Below are positions 44,328 through 53,929 of a stretch of DNA of 64,000 bases, piece by piece (the first letter of the stretch is position 1; each line of letters begins with the position of its first letter). This stretch comes from Amblyomma americanum (Eukaryota; Arthropoda; Arachnida; Ixodida; Ixodidae), in NCBI RefSeq assembly GCF_052857255.1, contig NC_135497.1, positions 182,621,204 through 182,685,203 on the forward strand, given 5' to 3'. A model generated the notes under the pieces. It was not told the DNA's origin. It saw only the letters and a list, made by a program, of their open reading frames with translations, and did not search any database. Both the position numbers and the translations under genes were made by a program.

Positions 44328-47174
44328 TTACAGTTTGAGCACCTTCCGCGACAATGGCTTTTTCGCGTACATTTTTGCCACAGAGTTCTTGTCTGTGATG
44401 TTCACGGCGTGATTGCTCAGCAGCGGCTTAATAAACTTGCGACATAAAAGCAGTAAAAACTGTTTCCTGTGAGCCATGTCTTCGTTCTTGCATTTCAAGA
44501 TTGGAAGGTCCATCAGAATGTTGACAGCACGCTCCACACAAGTTTCCAGAGGTTTTTCAATTGCTTTCCTGTAATCAAGCACAATGTCCACAAACCTCTT
44601 GAGGCTTATCAAAACAGAAACTAGCTCTTTGGTCGGGTACTTCAGTCCTCCCCTGTCTTGGTAAGCAATGAGGCCATCCACAGGAGCATTTCCTTTAGGC
44701 TTCTCAACAATTTCATTGCAGCCTTCGCAGCACAGCTTCTCTGCCACAACACGGGCCAAATATCCTCCTATCAGAGCTAAGCTGGCAATCTCTGGATTGG
44801 GAAGCCATTGATTCTGCCTAACACACACCTCTCGCAGCCTATTTTCTACTGCTACTGGAAAAAATTTCTTGTCTGGGTGGTTAGCGTTCAGGGTGCTGGG
44901 GCTTGAAATTGCTGTGGCAGCACAGAATGATGTTGAAGCATTCACATTGCTTTGCAATGATGAAGAAACAATGCCGGTCTTCAATATTTTTTCAAGGCCA
45001 GATAGTGCACTTCTTATGTCCATAGCATCGTTGCACCCTGCTGTTCTCCGCAGAAATCCAAATAGTGCCTCAATTGGGTCACTACAGAATTTTCGTGTTA
45101 GCACAAAGATGAATTTTTTTTCATTGAGCAGGAACCTGATGCACATTACATTTGAAGTTGTGGTAAGCACCAGTGCGTTGTAAGTCTCTTTGCTCAAGAA
45201 GCTATCAGGGTGACTTTCATCCTTTAGCCTTTTCAGATAGTCCAGGAAGGTTTTCTCCAGCCATTCCAACCTAGAGTCATTTGGATCAGTGAAGTGCCGA
45301 GTGTCAGGATCATTCTTATGGATATGTTGCTGCGTGTTACTAACATCCATTAGAATAAACCACTTGTGCATCGCAACCATAAATTCCACAGTTGGGCCAA
45401 CTGTTGCGAACTCAATGTCGCAAGTGTGGCCTGCCTGATCCTTCATGTACTGCAGTGCAGCTGTGACAGGGGGCGAAAAGATCTGTACGGCATGTCTGAC
45501 GCTCATTTTTTCTATATTTGTGGGGTACAAATGTTTGCGGGTCAGAAACCTTATTGGTTTCACTGTTGAGCCCTTCTGCATCTTGTAGAGCTCCTTTAAG
45601 GGAGCTGATGAGATCTCTTTGTGTCCACCCATGCACTTCGCAAGAAACTGAGACCTCACATTTTTCAAGATGTGGCACTGATCAAATGCCATGAAAAGGC
45701 GTCTGGAAGAATTTGCTGGATGTGGTGCTGATGTGCTTTGCTGTCCCTTACACAAAATTTCCATTGCCGAGACATTTGTTTTGTGATTATCAGTCACAAG
45801 GCGGACAATTTCGAAACCCAATAGTTCAGTCTTCTTTACAACATGGATGATGGTTGCAGCAAGGTCAGGTTCTGTGCAGCACTTGGTGAAAAAATACCCA
45901 ACCGGTATCTTAAAACGTGCAGCCAGGCCACAAATAAGAAAGCATAGCAGCGAGTTTGCGAGGTAATCATCTCGATCACTTGGCACCAGGTGTTCTAAAT
46001 CAGGGCTCATATTAACATCACCTATAAAAGCGTCTCGCTGCTTATTATATTCCAGCTTTTGCTTTATGTGCATCTCGTCAACAATTAGGCTGCACACTTT
46101 TGATTGATCCGCAGGTAAGCTCTCAATCTCTGTTTTAAGTCGCAAGCGGACCAAAGGGCTGAAACCAACCTCACCAGTTGATGTTCCTATATACTTGTTC
46201 AAGGTATTTCGGCACGGCAAGCGTAGCAGCCCTTCAGAGCAAATATACTCGTACGCCTTGGTTGATAAGTTTCTGAGGACTATACAGTACCTGACAGTAG
46301 TTTCTCCCCACGTTGCCCTCTTCTTGGTGTAATTCTTTACTTGGTCTACTATGAACGCAGCCTTCACGCTCTTTTGCTCAGCGTCAGCTGCAACACCAAG
46401 GAAGGTACTAACGTTGCTATCTTCTTTCAGTTTCCGCAGTTCTTCTTTGTAGCTGTCTACCGTACGCTTCAGTCTGGCGACCTGAAGACTAAGTGCACGC
46501 TCCTTTTCTCTGCACTTCCTGTGGTGAAGGAAACTGCAAGAGCTGGTTCGAGATGTTTCTGTTTGCACTCCAAACGCTCTTTTTGCAAATGCAACCGGTT
46601 CAGCATGAGCCGCCGTGGTATTCACCCGCTCTTCTTCGGAAATTGTACGACTTGTACTTTGCGCAGAAGCCGCAGGCGATGGACGGTTACCTGGAACCAT
46701 GTCGCAGCGTGGTTCGGTAGCTGGTGCCACAACCGCAGTGCAACAGTCATCGTGCTCCGCAATGTCGTCAGTCGGTCCTGGGTCACCTGCCTCCGCTGAA
46801 ATTGTTGCTTTTCGTCTCTTCTTTGCACTGCTGTCGTTGATGTCCAGCACCGGTGCGCGCTTGCGGCTGCTAGGATTGCTGCGTACATTAACAGCGGCAG
46901 GTTTCTTGTAAGACGGATAGCAGGGAAATACACTCGGCACTGCTCCTTTCTTCAGCTGGCGTATCTTCGAGTTCTCTTTGAAGTCCGATGCAACGAAATG
47001 TTTACTACACACAACGGAATAATTTGATGTAGAATTCGGCTCCCAGTCCTTACGCGATATCACTTTGACCCACTGTCGACGGAGCTCGAGATCAGCAGGG
47101 ATTTCGTGAAAGGAAACTCCTGGGTCTTTCTTCCTGGCACTTGACGTACATATAGGCATACAGCAGTAACGCAT
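44328..47174 (-). CDS. P-element/THAP9-like transposase, intact 948-aa ORF
   Basis: A P-element-type transposase binds its ends through a THAP zinc finger and cuts with an RNase H-like domain using GTP as cofactor. Residues 1-88 form a THAP domain: Cys at 4/5 and 9, W35, Cys56 and His59 (SVVCSKHF), and the AVPSVFP box at 78-84. Residues 220-255 look like a coiled coil (REKERALSLQVARLKRTVDS), which in P elements drives dimerisation. Catalytic candidates are D366 (CSLIVDEMHIKQ), D462 (VRLVTDNHKTN) and E702 (DPIEALFGFLRR); the FDQCHILKNVRSQF block near 498 matches the conserved FD..H..KN region. There is no stop or frameshift, and there are no introns, unlike the Drosophila P gene. It lies antisense in HAUS1 intron 3. 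Confidence 0.9.
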   Translation of the reverse strand: MRYCCMPICTSSARKKDPGVSFHEIPADLELRRQWVKVISRKDWEPNSTSNYSVVCSKHFVASDFKENSKIRQLKKGAVPSVFPCYPSYKKPAAVNVRSNPSSRKRAPVLDINDSSAKKRRKATISAEAGDPGPTDDIAEHDDCCTAVVAPATEPRCDMVPGNRPSPAASAQSTSRTISEEERVNTTAAHAEPVAFAKRAFGVQTETSRTSSCSFLHHRKCREKERALSLQVARLKRTVDSYKEELRKLKEDSNVSTFLGVAADAEQKSVKAAFIVDQVKNYTKKRATWGETTVRYCIVLRNLSTKAYEYICSEGLLRLPCRNTLNKYIGTSTGEVGFSPLVRLRLKTEIESLPADQSKVCSLIVDEMHIKQKLEYNKQRDAFIGDVNMSPDLEHLVPSDRDDYLANSLLCFLICGLAARFKIPVGYFFTKCCTEPDLAATIIHVVKKTELLGFEIVRLVTDNHKTNVSAMEILCKGQQSTSAPHPANSSRRLFMAFDQCHILKNVRSQFLAKCMGGHKEISSAPLKELYKMQKGSTVKPIRFLTRKHLYPTNIEKMSVRHAVQIFSPPVTAALQYMKDQAGHTCDIEFATVGPTVEFMVAMHKWFILMDVSNTQQHIHKNDPDTRHFTDPNDSRLEWLEKTFLDYLKRLKDESHPDSFLSKETYNALVLTTTSNVMCIRFLLNEKKFIFVLTRKFCSDPIEALFGFLRRTAGCNDAMDIRSALSGLEKILKTGIVSSSLQSNVNASTSFCAATAISSPSTLNANHPDKKFFPVAVENRLREVCVRQNQWLPNPEIASLALIGGYLARVVAEKLCCEGCNEIVEKPKGNAPVDGLIAYQDRGGLKYPTKELVSVLISLKRFVDIVLDYRKAIEKPLETCVERAVNILMDLPILKCKNEDMAHRKQFLLLLCRKFIKPLLSNHAVNITDKNSVAKMYAKKPLSRKVLKL

Positions 47175-47397
47175 GATGAAAGCTGATCATCGGCAGAACC
47201 AAGGTGTAAAAGCAGGCGTTCAGCTGTCGCCGTAAACAAAGCGCGAACGCGAAGCCTTGGGCGAACCACGCTAACATGCAGTGCGGTGGGACGGCAGCCG
47301 AGTCGCGGAGTATGGATGGGTGGATGGATGGATGGATACGGCTGAACCCTTTACATCGGGCAGTGGCTCAAGCCACCTAGCCATGTCTTGTGAAATT

Positions 47398-50300
47398 TTA
47401 CTCCTGTCTTGCTTTTAGCCACCAATCAGATAACCTTCGCTTGGTTATTTCTAACCTCTTAAAATCCACTTTCCCCTCACTATCCCTAAACCCCAATGCC
47501 TTGGGTAAGTCAGCCCCGCTGCCTTCCACTGTAGGGTGAAGCCCTTTACAGAAAAGTATCAAGTGTTCAGCCGTTTCCTCCTCCTCTCCGCACGCAATGC
47601 ACAAAGTGTCTATCTCCTGGTACCTGACTCTATACGTCTTAGTCCGCAAAACTCCAGTCCTGGCCTCAAACAGCAAAGAACTTCCCCTACAATTATCATA
47701 GATATTTTCTTTGACAATTTCCTGTTTAAAGGTCCGGTATGTTTCCAGTGCCGGTTTCGTCAGCATCCCTGTTTTCCACAACGCTCTCTCTGTTCCTTTA
47801 ACCTTTTTCTTAACCGATAAATGCTGATTTGCCCCCTTACTGCTGTCCAGATATTTGCTTGTCAATTTTCTAGTTCGCTTTCTCCATTTCGTGTCAACAT
47901 TCTTTATATACAGGTATCTGAAAACTTTCCTAGCCCACCGCTTTTCCTCCATCCTTCTCAATCGTTCCTCAAATGCTATCTTACTGCTAGCCTCTCTGCT
48001 CTCGAAAGACGCCCATCCCATATCCCCCTGTACCCCCTGATTTGGTGTATTGCCATGTGCTCCCAAAGCTAACCTCCCTACTCCCCGTTGCCTAATTTCC
48101 AGCCTTGCTTGAACATCTGGCCTCATACACGACCGCATTCCCGAAGGTCAGGCTAGGGACCATCACCCCTTTCCAGATCCCTCTTACCACCTCATACCTA
48201 TTGTAATTCCACAGTGCCCTATTTTTCATGACAGCTGCATTCCTACTAGCTTTATTCATTACATATTTTTCATGCTCTGTCAGATACTCAAGACTGTTAT
48301 TTATCCACACCCCAAGATACTTGTACTCATTCACTACTTTTAGCACGAACTCCTGTATTCTATGCTCGCCGCCCTCTTCATTAAATATCATGACTGCAGA
48401 TTTTTCCTTACTATACTTGAAGCCTAATTTATCTCCCTCTGTACTGCATATGTCTAGCAACTTCTGCAGGTCTTCCTTGTTGTCAGCCATTATCACTATA
48501 TCGTCCGCGTATATTAGTCCCGGTAATGTCTGTTTAATCAATTCCCCTTGCTTGAAAAAAGATAGGTTGAAGCCTAGTCCACTCCCCTCTAGCTTGGCTT
48601 CCAAACCTTGCAGGTACAACATGAACAACAAAGGGGACAGAGGACATCCTTGTCTAAGCCCCCGCTGTATCTCTACAGGCCCTGATACATTTTTTTCCCA
48701 TTTTATGAGCACTCTGTTACCTCTATATATATCTTTTAAAAGATTAATTACTCCATTTTCCACATCCAATGTGCCCAATATGTCCCACAAATGCTCCTGA
48801 GTAACGTTGTCATAGGCTCCCCTAATATCCAGAAATGCTAGCAATAAGGGCCTATGTTCCTTTTCCGCAATTTCTATACACTGTGTCAATGAAAATAGAT
48901 TGTCCTCCAACCTCCTTTGTTTCCGGAACCCATTCTGTAGTTCCCCTAACACCCCCTCGTTCTCCACCCAAGCCTGCAGTCTATCCTTTATAATTTGCAT
49001 CACCACCCTGTAAACCACAGATGTCACTGTTATGGGGCGATAGTTACTTACGTCTGCTTTGTCCCCCTTTCCCTTATATATCATGTTCATTCTACTTAAT
49101 CGCCATTCATCGGGGACTTTCTCATCCACTATCATTTTGTTCACTACCTGTATTAATGTTTGCTTGGATTTTGGTCCTAACTTCTTTATCAACATAATCG
49201 GGATACCATCTGGTCCTGTTGATGTGCCACTAGGAACCTTCTTCTCTGCCCTTTCCCACTCTCCTTGCTCAAGTGAAGCTATTGCTGTAACCGGTCTATC
49301 CTCCTTCGATAAACTATGTACCACGTGCTTTGCTGAAAATTTTTCCGTCATCCTTGTTCCTATGTGTTTTATTGCTTTATCCCCTTCTAGTCGAATACCC
49401 TCATCTGTAACAATAAACCTTTGTTCTAGCCTAGTTTTATTACTCATTGCATTTAGATGTTTCCAGAATTTTTGGGCTGCTCTTCTATCCTTTTTATTTA
49501 CTTTTGACATCCATTGGGCACCCTTTCTTCTAATTTTCTCATTAATCAAATAGGATGCATCCCTTCTACACTTTATGAAGGTATCCCATTTTCTGTCTAC
49601 TTCGGGTTTTGGTTCCCCCCTCTTCTTGGAATATCTGTGTTCTCTGGATGCTTCCTTGCGCTTTTCTATTGCCCTCTTGACCTCCTCATCCCACCAACTC
49701 TTGGGTTTGCATCTTTTCCCTTTTAACTTTACTCGCACCTTAGCTAGCTCTAGCTCCAGTAATCGAGTTAATTTGGTATAAGTCCATTCTGTTTCACTAT
49801 CCTCAAAAATTACTTTCTCGATTCTTTTGGCTGCTACTTCCAATTGCTTTTCTGAGTAAAAATTTCCCCCTGATTGTTCATCTTGCTTCAGTCTTACATT
49901 GCTTTTTCCTCTGAAGCTCAACTTGATACGCTTGTGGTCACTACCTAGACTTCTGGAACCATCTTCATCTATGCTCATTACCCCTAATCTGTTATACATC
50001 CTCTGTGACATTAGTGCATAATCTATCGTCGAGTGCAGACTCCCCGCCTCCCATGTTATGAGCCCTTCACACTTCTCGGTGCTGTTGCATACAACTAAAT
50101 CATGCCTGTCACACATGTCCTGCAGCATGCTTCCTGTCGAATCCGTGTACCCATCCAGGTCTTCTATGTGTGCATTCATGTCACCTAATATAATTATCTC
50201 GCCCTGTCCTCCTAGCTCATCAATGTCGCTTGCAATACATTCTAACATTTTCCTGTTTTCCTCTTTGGCATTGACCCCTGTCCACAGGTATACAAAGCCA

Positions 50301-50682
50301 AGGAGTGTTAGCTTGCCTGCCACTGTTCCTTTTAGCCATAAATGTTCCCTGCATCCCAGTCTAACCCTTTGAAAATTCATACTTTTATGAATGAATGCCC
50401 CAATTCCACCTCCCTTTCTGCTGCCCTCTGTTCTATTGCAATATTCCCATGCGTAGTCTGGGTTACAGGGTGGTTGCTCCATGTCTCTAAGATGTGTTTC
50501 CGCTAAACCATATACCATTAATTCCTCCTGTCTTAACTGTTCTTCTATTTCCTCCCATTTCAGTCTATTCCTGCCACCTTGCATGTTAATGAAACCTATA
50601 TCTGAATTAACTTGGCCCTGGCGCTTGCGTCTCTTTCTTCCCCTATGGTTCCATTGTCCGTTTGATCTTAATTCTTCCTTCT
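47398..50682 (-). pseudogene. CR1/L2 ORF2: endonuclease and reverse transcriptase, one frameshift
   Basis: The frame is open from about 50670 (RSNGQWNHRG...), overlapping the end of ORF1, with a plausible ATG at 50584. The APE endonuclease shows MVYGLAETHLR, IIILGDMNAHIEDLDG, STIDYALMS and the LGSDHKRIKLSF end. The RT shows FLDIRGAYDNVTQEHL, LRQGCPLSPLLFMLYLQGL, and the YADDIVIMADN box. The C-terminal end has a zinc-binding pattern CIACGEEEETAEHLILFC. At about 48133 two bases are missing relative to the copy at 34-35 kb (CACGACC against CACAGGACC), shifting the frame; the rest continues as RPDVQARLEIRQRG. Otherwise the ORF is open. Confidence 0.92.
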
Positions 50683-51850
50683 CTACACTGGTTCCTTCAG
50701 AGCTCTGGGTCCCCCCAAAAAAGCTGTTGCCTGGCGACCTATCCTACTACCCACCTTCTTGCCAGTGGCACCACCGTAGTGGATGCCATCCTGTGCAAAA
50801 GGGTGGGGCCTAACCTCGTACACTTCCCTGTTCACCTCCATCACCTCGTATCTTAGTCGTCGACTCAATAGCCTAATTACCCGATTAGTCTCCACGACCC
50901 TCCTTTCCGTTTCGCGAGCCTGCCTCTGGACCTCTGGGATTGTGCATATGGTCACATGCACACTCTCAGAGGCCTCTCTAAGCCTACGCATCCCCACCTC
51001 CAACTGCGTCTCAAGATTCTGGCTCCTCCCCTGCAGTACATCATTGAGACCAGCATGGATGACCACAAGGTGTTCGCCATCCATGCTGCCCACCACCACC
51101 TCCCGGGCTCTGGCCATTGCATCCACCATGCACTTTCCCGACTGAGCCTCCACCTGCACCCGCCTGTCTGCCTTCACTGCCGTCAGAACGCCTCCCTCAA
51201 CCCTCGCTACATTCGAGTCCCCGACCACCAGAACTCTCCTGCGCCCCAAACGTTCGCTTCCTAATTCCATCTGTTGGCCTCCGGATCGCTCTAGCTGCCT
51301 CTCCTGCCGCTGTACGCTATTGTCGCGAGTTTCCATGCCCGCTTTAACCTTTTTCATTTCGTTCTCATTTTTCTCACTCAATGCTCAGCTGCACTACAGC
51401 ACTGTACGATTGACGAGCCTCGTCCCCCGCCTGACACTTCTCCGAACTGGGGTGCCCAGCCGGCCGCGACCTGAGCGCTTCAACCTGTTTTTCTAGCTGG
51501 ATCCGCTTTTCCCGCTCTTCTTTAATCTCGCCCACCATTCGCTTCAACAGGGCGGCATTATTCTCCTCCTTTTTAATCAAATCGGCGACCTGAGCTTCCA
51601 GCTTAATCCGTGCCTCTCGTTCGACCTGCCAGTCCGCATTAAGTGCATTAAACCCAGCTTCCCATTCCCCTTTTAACGCATGAACGGCGTCCCCAAACCG
51701 CTTGCACATCTTACACACGAAGCTAGCCTCATCCGCCTCGGCTAAGCTCCCGAACCCAGTCTTATCTAAGTAACACCAACGGTCGCACTCCTGGCACTGT
51801 ACTAACTCCCCGTCCTCGTCCTCCTTAACTTTCCTAGCTTGCCGACCCAT
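50683..51850 (-). pseudogene. CR1/L2 ORF1: PHD finger, coiled coil and SGNH esterase, one frameshift
   Basis: Starts MGRQARKVKEDEDGE at 51850. A PHD-like zinc finger follows (CQECDRWCYLD..., CKMCKRF), then a long heptad region (EAQVADLIKKEENNAALLKR). At 51374 the frame ends in TGA, and a second frame overlapping it by 8 bases continues MKKVKAGMETRDNS to an SGNH/GDSL hydrolase domain. Block I is VLVVGDSNVARVEG, a block like HAGLNDVLQG follows, and the block V pair is FAQDGIHYGG (Asp-x-x-His). Esterase ORF1s are known in CR1-like elements. The overlap is either a one-base frameshift mutation or a programmed junction. Confidence 0.88.
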
Positions 51851-52060
51851 CGTCCGGCCGGCTACGCCTTGTGAAAGCCCGCCAAAATTCCTATGCCGAT
51901 AGCCCTCGACCCTGCGTCAGCTGCCAGCGCCACGAGCGGCGAAAGCAGGCGAATGGGTGAGGGCGACAGGAGAGGGCTAGCGGCGTCAGGAGCAGCCTTT
52001 CTGCCGGGCATAAAAAAAATAGAGGAGGCGCTGTGCAGGCAGAGCAGAGTGCGACCGACC

Positions 52061-52302
52061 ATCCGGAGTTTTCATTGGCTGGAACACTGTGTGAGTGTGT
52101 AGTCTGCTTTCGAAACCTTTTGGCTGGAAAACAAGCCTTGCAGGTTTCCGGCTTGTTTTCAAATGGTCCGATTACGAAATCACGTCGTGCTGCCTCCGTC
52201 GCGTGGTCGCCATCTTTGGAACCTACGGGCACGTTGCGTAGCGTGAACGGGATCGAGCCGGATGTAAATTGTTGCGAAGGCAGTGTCATTCTTTAAAACG
52301 GC
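52061..52302 (+). promoter_or_regulatory. Shared upstream region of CR1 and the DUSP11-like gene
   Basis: A GC-rich gap between the divergent CR1 5' end and the phosphatase start. It contains an ATTGGCT (CCAAT-type) motif at about 52074, a GTGTGAGTGTGT stretch and no TATA box. The CR1 promoter, if internal to its 5' UTR, would fire leftwards; the phosphatase reads rightwards. The two could share control elements; this is inference. Confidence 0.35.
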
Positions 52303-52354
52303 ATGAATGAGTCTATGGCGGCCCGTTGTTGAGCAGCTTGGAAGGTATCTCGCA

Positions 52355-52891
52355 ATGGCTCCATCCAAAAATTCCGTCCCTGACCGGTGGCTAGACTACG
52401 ACGACTTGGGAGGAACTGTACCTGGGACTCGCTTCGTACCGTTCAAGGTGCCGCTTCGGGAGTTGATATCCATTCGTGTGCCCCCCGAAAGGCGATTCAC
52501 GCCGAACGACGTGCTACAACGGCTACCCGACCTAGGCCTCGTCATCGATCTCACATGCACTGACCGCTACTACGACCCTCGGGTAATGGTGAGCCACGGC
52601 ATCATCCATACGATGATCAGGTGCGTGGGCCAGCTGTTGCCGAATCGTAAAGTCGTGAAGAATTTCACGCGAGCCGTCGATGCGTTCGCCACGAAACCTG
52701 CAAACGATGGTAAGCTGATTGTGGTGCACTGTACACACGGCGTGAACAGGACTGGCTACCTGGTCTGCAGGTACATGATTGGAAGCCTCGGCATAGCGCC
52801 CGCGACGGCCATTGAGCAATTTCAGAACGCCCGCGGTCACCAGTTTGACAGGCAAGAGTACGTCAAGGACCTGTATGGAAGGTTTCAGTGA
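52355..52891 (+). CDS. DUSP11-like RNA 5'-phosphatase, intronless
   Basis: Members of this cysteine phosphatase family (DUSP11/PIR1 and baculovirus relatives) remove gamma and beta phosphates from RNA 5' ends. From ATG 52355 (CGCAATGGC) the protein has 178 residues; an in-frame ATG at 52307 would add 16. Family marks: VPDRWLDYDDLGGTVPGTRF (8-27) and FKVPL, LVIDLTCTDRYYD, and the active-site loop HCTHGVNRTGYL with Cys126 and Arg132, then RGHQFDRQEY. The human protein has about 330 residues; here only the catalytic core is present. No intron, stop or frameshift is visible. AATAAA lies at 53231-53236. It sits on the same strand inside HAUS1 intron 3. It may be a retrocopy that stayed open, or the resident gene. 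Confidence 0.88.
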   Translation: MAPSKNSVPDRWLDYDDLGGTVPGTRFVPFKVPLRELISIRVPPERRFTPNDVLQRLPDLGLVIDLTCTDRYYDPRVMVSHGIIHTMIRCVGQLLPNRKVVKNFTRAVDAFATKPANDGKLIVVHCTHGVNRTGYLVCRYMIGSLGIAPATAIEQFQNARGHQFDRQEYVKDLYGRFQ

Positions 52892-53360
52892 TGCCTGTTG
52901 CTGGCGAGACCTCCGGTGGCGACCTCTCCGGCCCGTCTCAACAGTGATACCTGCGGTCGCGTCCGCGGGCAGCTAGTTTTTCTTCCCGCGAGCGCTGAGA
53001 GGTGAACAGCCGTGATGGACGCAACGCACGATGGCGCTTTGCTGCGACCGCCACGGAGGTTCATGCAGCCCACCAGCATTGATGCCGTTGCGAGCCGTGC
53101 AACTAACGTTTTTCGTGAAACGGACGTTAATTTACTACATCATGTTATATTTTATTTCCTTCTGCCACTCAATGCTCTTCTATAAGGGAAGCCAAACCAA
53201 ATACTCATGTGTGGTGCATAAGACATATGGAATAAAAAAAATTTGATGTGCAGGACCAAGTGAAGTCCAGTAGGCAAGCAAGTAGGCATGCTTGCTTGCT
53301 TGCTAGGGATGGACAAGGTTTCAAGCAACAGTAGTGTTAAAGTGAAAAAAAAAAACGAAA

Positions 53361-53929
53361 AAAAAACTAGGTTTGGTTTATGGAGGTTTAACGTCCCAAA
53401 GCGACTCAGGCTAAGAGAGACGCCGTAGTGAAGGGCTCCGGGAATTTTGACCACCTGGGGTTCTTTAACATGCACTGACATCGCACAGTACATGGGCCTC
53501 TAGAATTTCGCCTCCATCGAAATTCGACCGCCGCGGCCGGGATCGAACCCACGTCTTTCGGGCCAGCAGCCGAGCGCCATAGGCACTCAGCCACTATTGC
53601 GGCACATCCCCTGCATGCTCCCTATGTGGTGACCCCCACGCCACACTCTCCCATATCCTTTTCGGCTGCCCTGCTGACCCTCCCCCGCGGGAACAGCACG
53701 CCATCTCGAGCTGGGAGGACTGGGAGGTCCTGCTTATGTCTGCAGACCCGACATCGCAGCTTGCTGCGGTGACACGGGCTGCCGACGTCATGTCCCGGCA
53801 TGACCTACTTTATGCAGTGCGGGACCGCGCAGTGGCCCAGGGACCCAGCTGGGTCTAAAACTCACTTGCTAAATAAAGTTTTTCTGTCTGTCTGTCTGCC
53901 AGTCACCGCGGTGGCTACAAAAAAACTAG
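53361..53929 (-). repeat. Ruka-like SINE split by a later insertion
   Basis: The SINE body runs from 53371 (GTTTGGTTTATGGAGGTTTA) to 53594 (..CACTCAGCCAC). Its last 12 bases (the tRNA-like start, complement AGCCACCGCGGT) reappear at 53906-53917 after 305 foreign bases. The direct repeat AAAAAACTAG lies at 53361-53370 and again at 53920-53929, outside both pieces, so this is the target duplication of the original SINE. This layout fixes the order of events: SINE first, other retroposon second. Confidence 0.92.
53595..53899 (+). mobile_element. 3' end of a non-LTR retrotransposon nested in the SINE
   Basis: An open frame without start reads HATLSHILFGCPADPPPREQ, AISSWEDWEVLLMSADPTSQ and ends RDRAVAQGPSWV stop at 53856-53858. 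The C/H spacing at the start is that of the C-terminal zinc region in Jockey/I-group elements. AATAAA (53873) and a (TCTG)n tail (53884-53898) follow. CAGCCAC before and CAGTCAC after are the likely target duplication, with one difference. Only the last 300 bases of the element inserted. Confidence 0.85.

Larger units (their letters stand above)
47312..52060 (-). mobile_element. Near full-length CR1/L2-type non-LTR retrotransposon
   Basis: The 3' end is a (ATCC)n tail (GGATGGATGGATGG at 47319-47336) after the TTCAGCCGTATCC end; it then runs through a C-terminal ORF2 part, APE-RT ORF2, and a two-part ORF1 to a GC-rich 5' UTR ending around 52060. The order (PHD finger, coiled coil, SGNH esterase, then endonuclease and RT) is the architecture known for CR1-group elements. 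It is antisense to HAUS1. Its 5' end faces the DUSP11-like gene about 300 bases away. Confidence 0.92.

Noticed and set aside
49059..49553. Plus-strand frames of 60-190 codons within 47.5-51.3 kb
   Set aside because: They are complements of the CR1 ORFs with no motif of their own.
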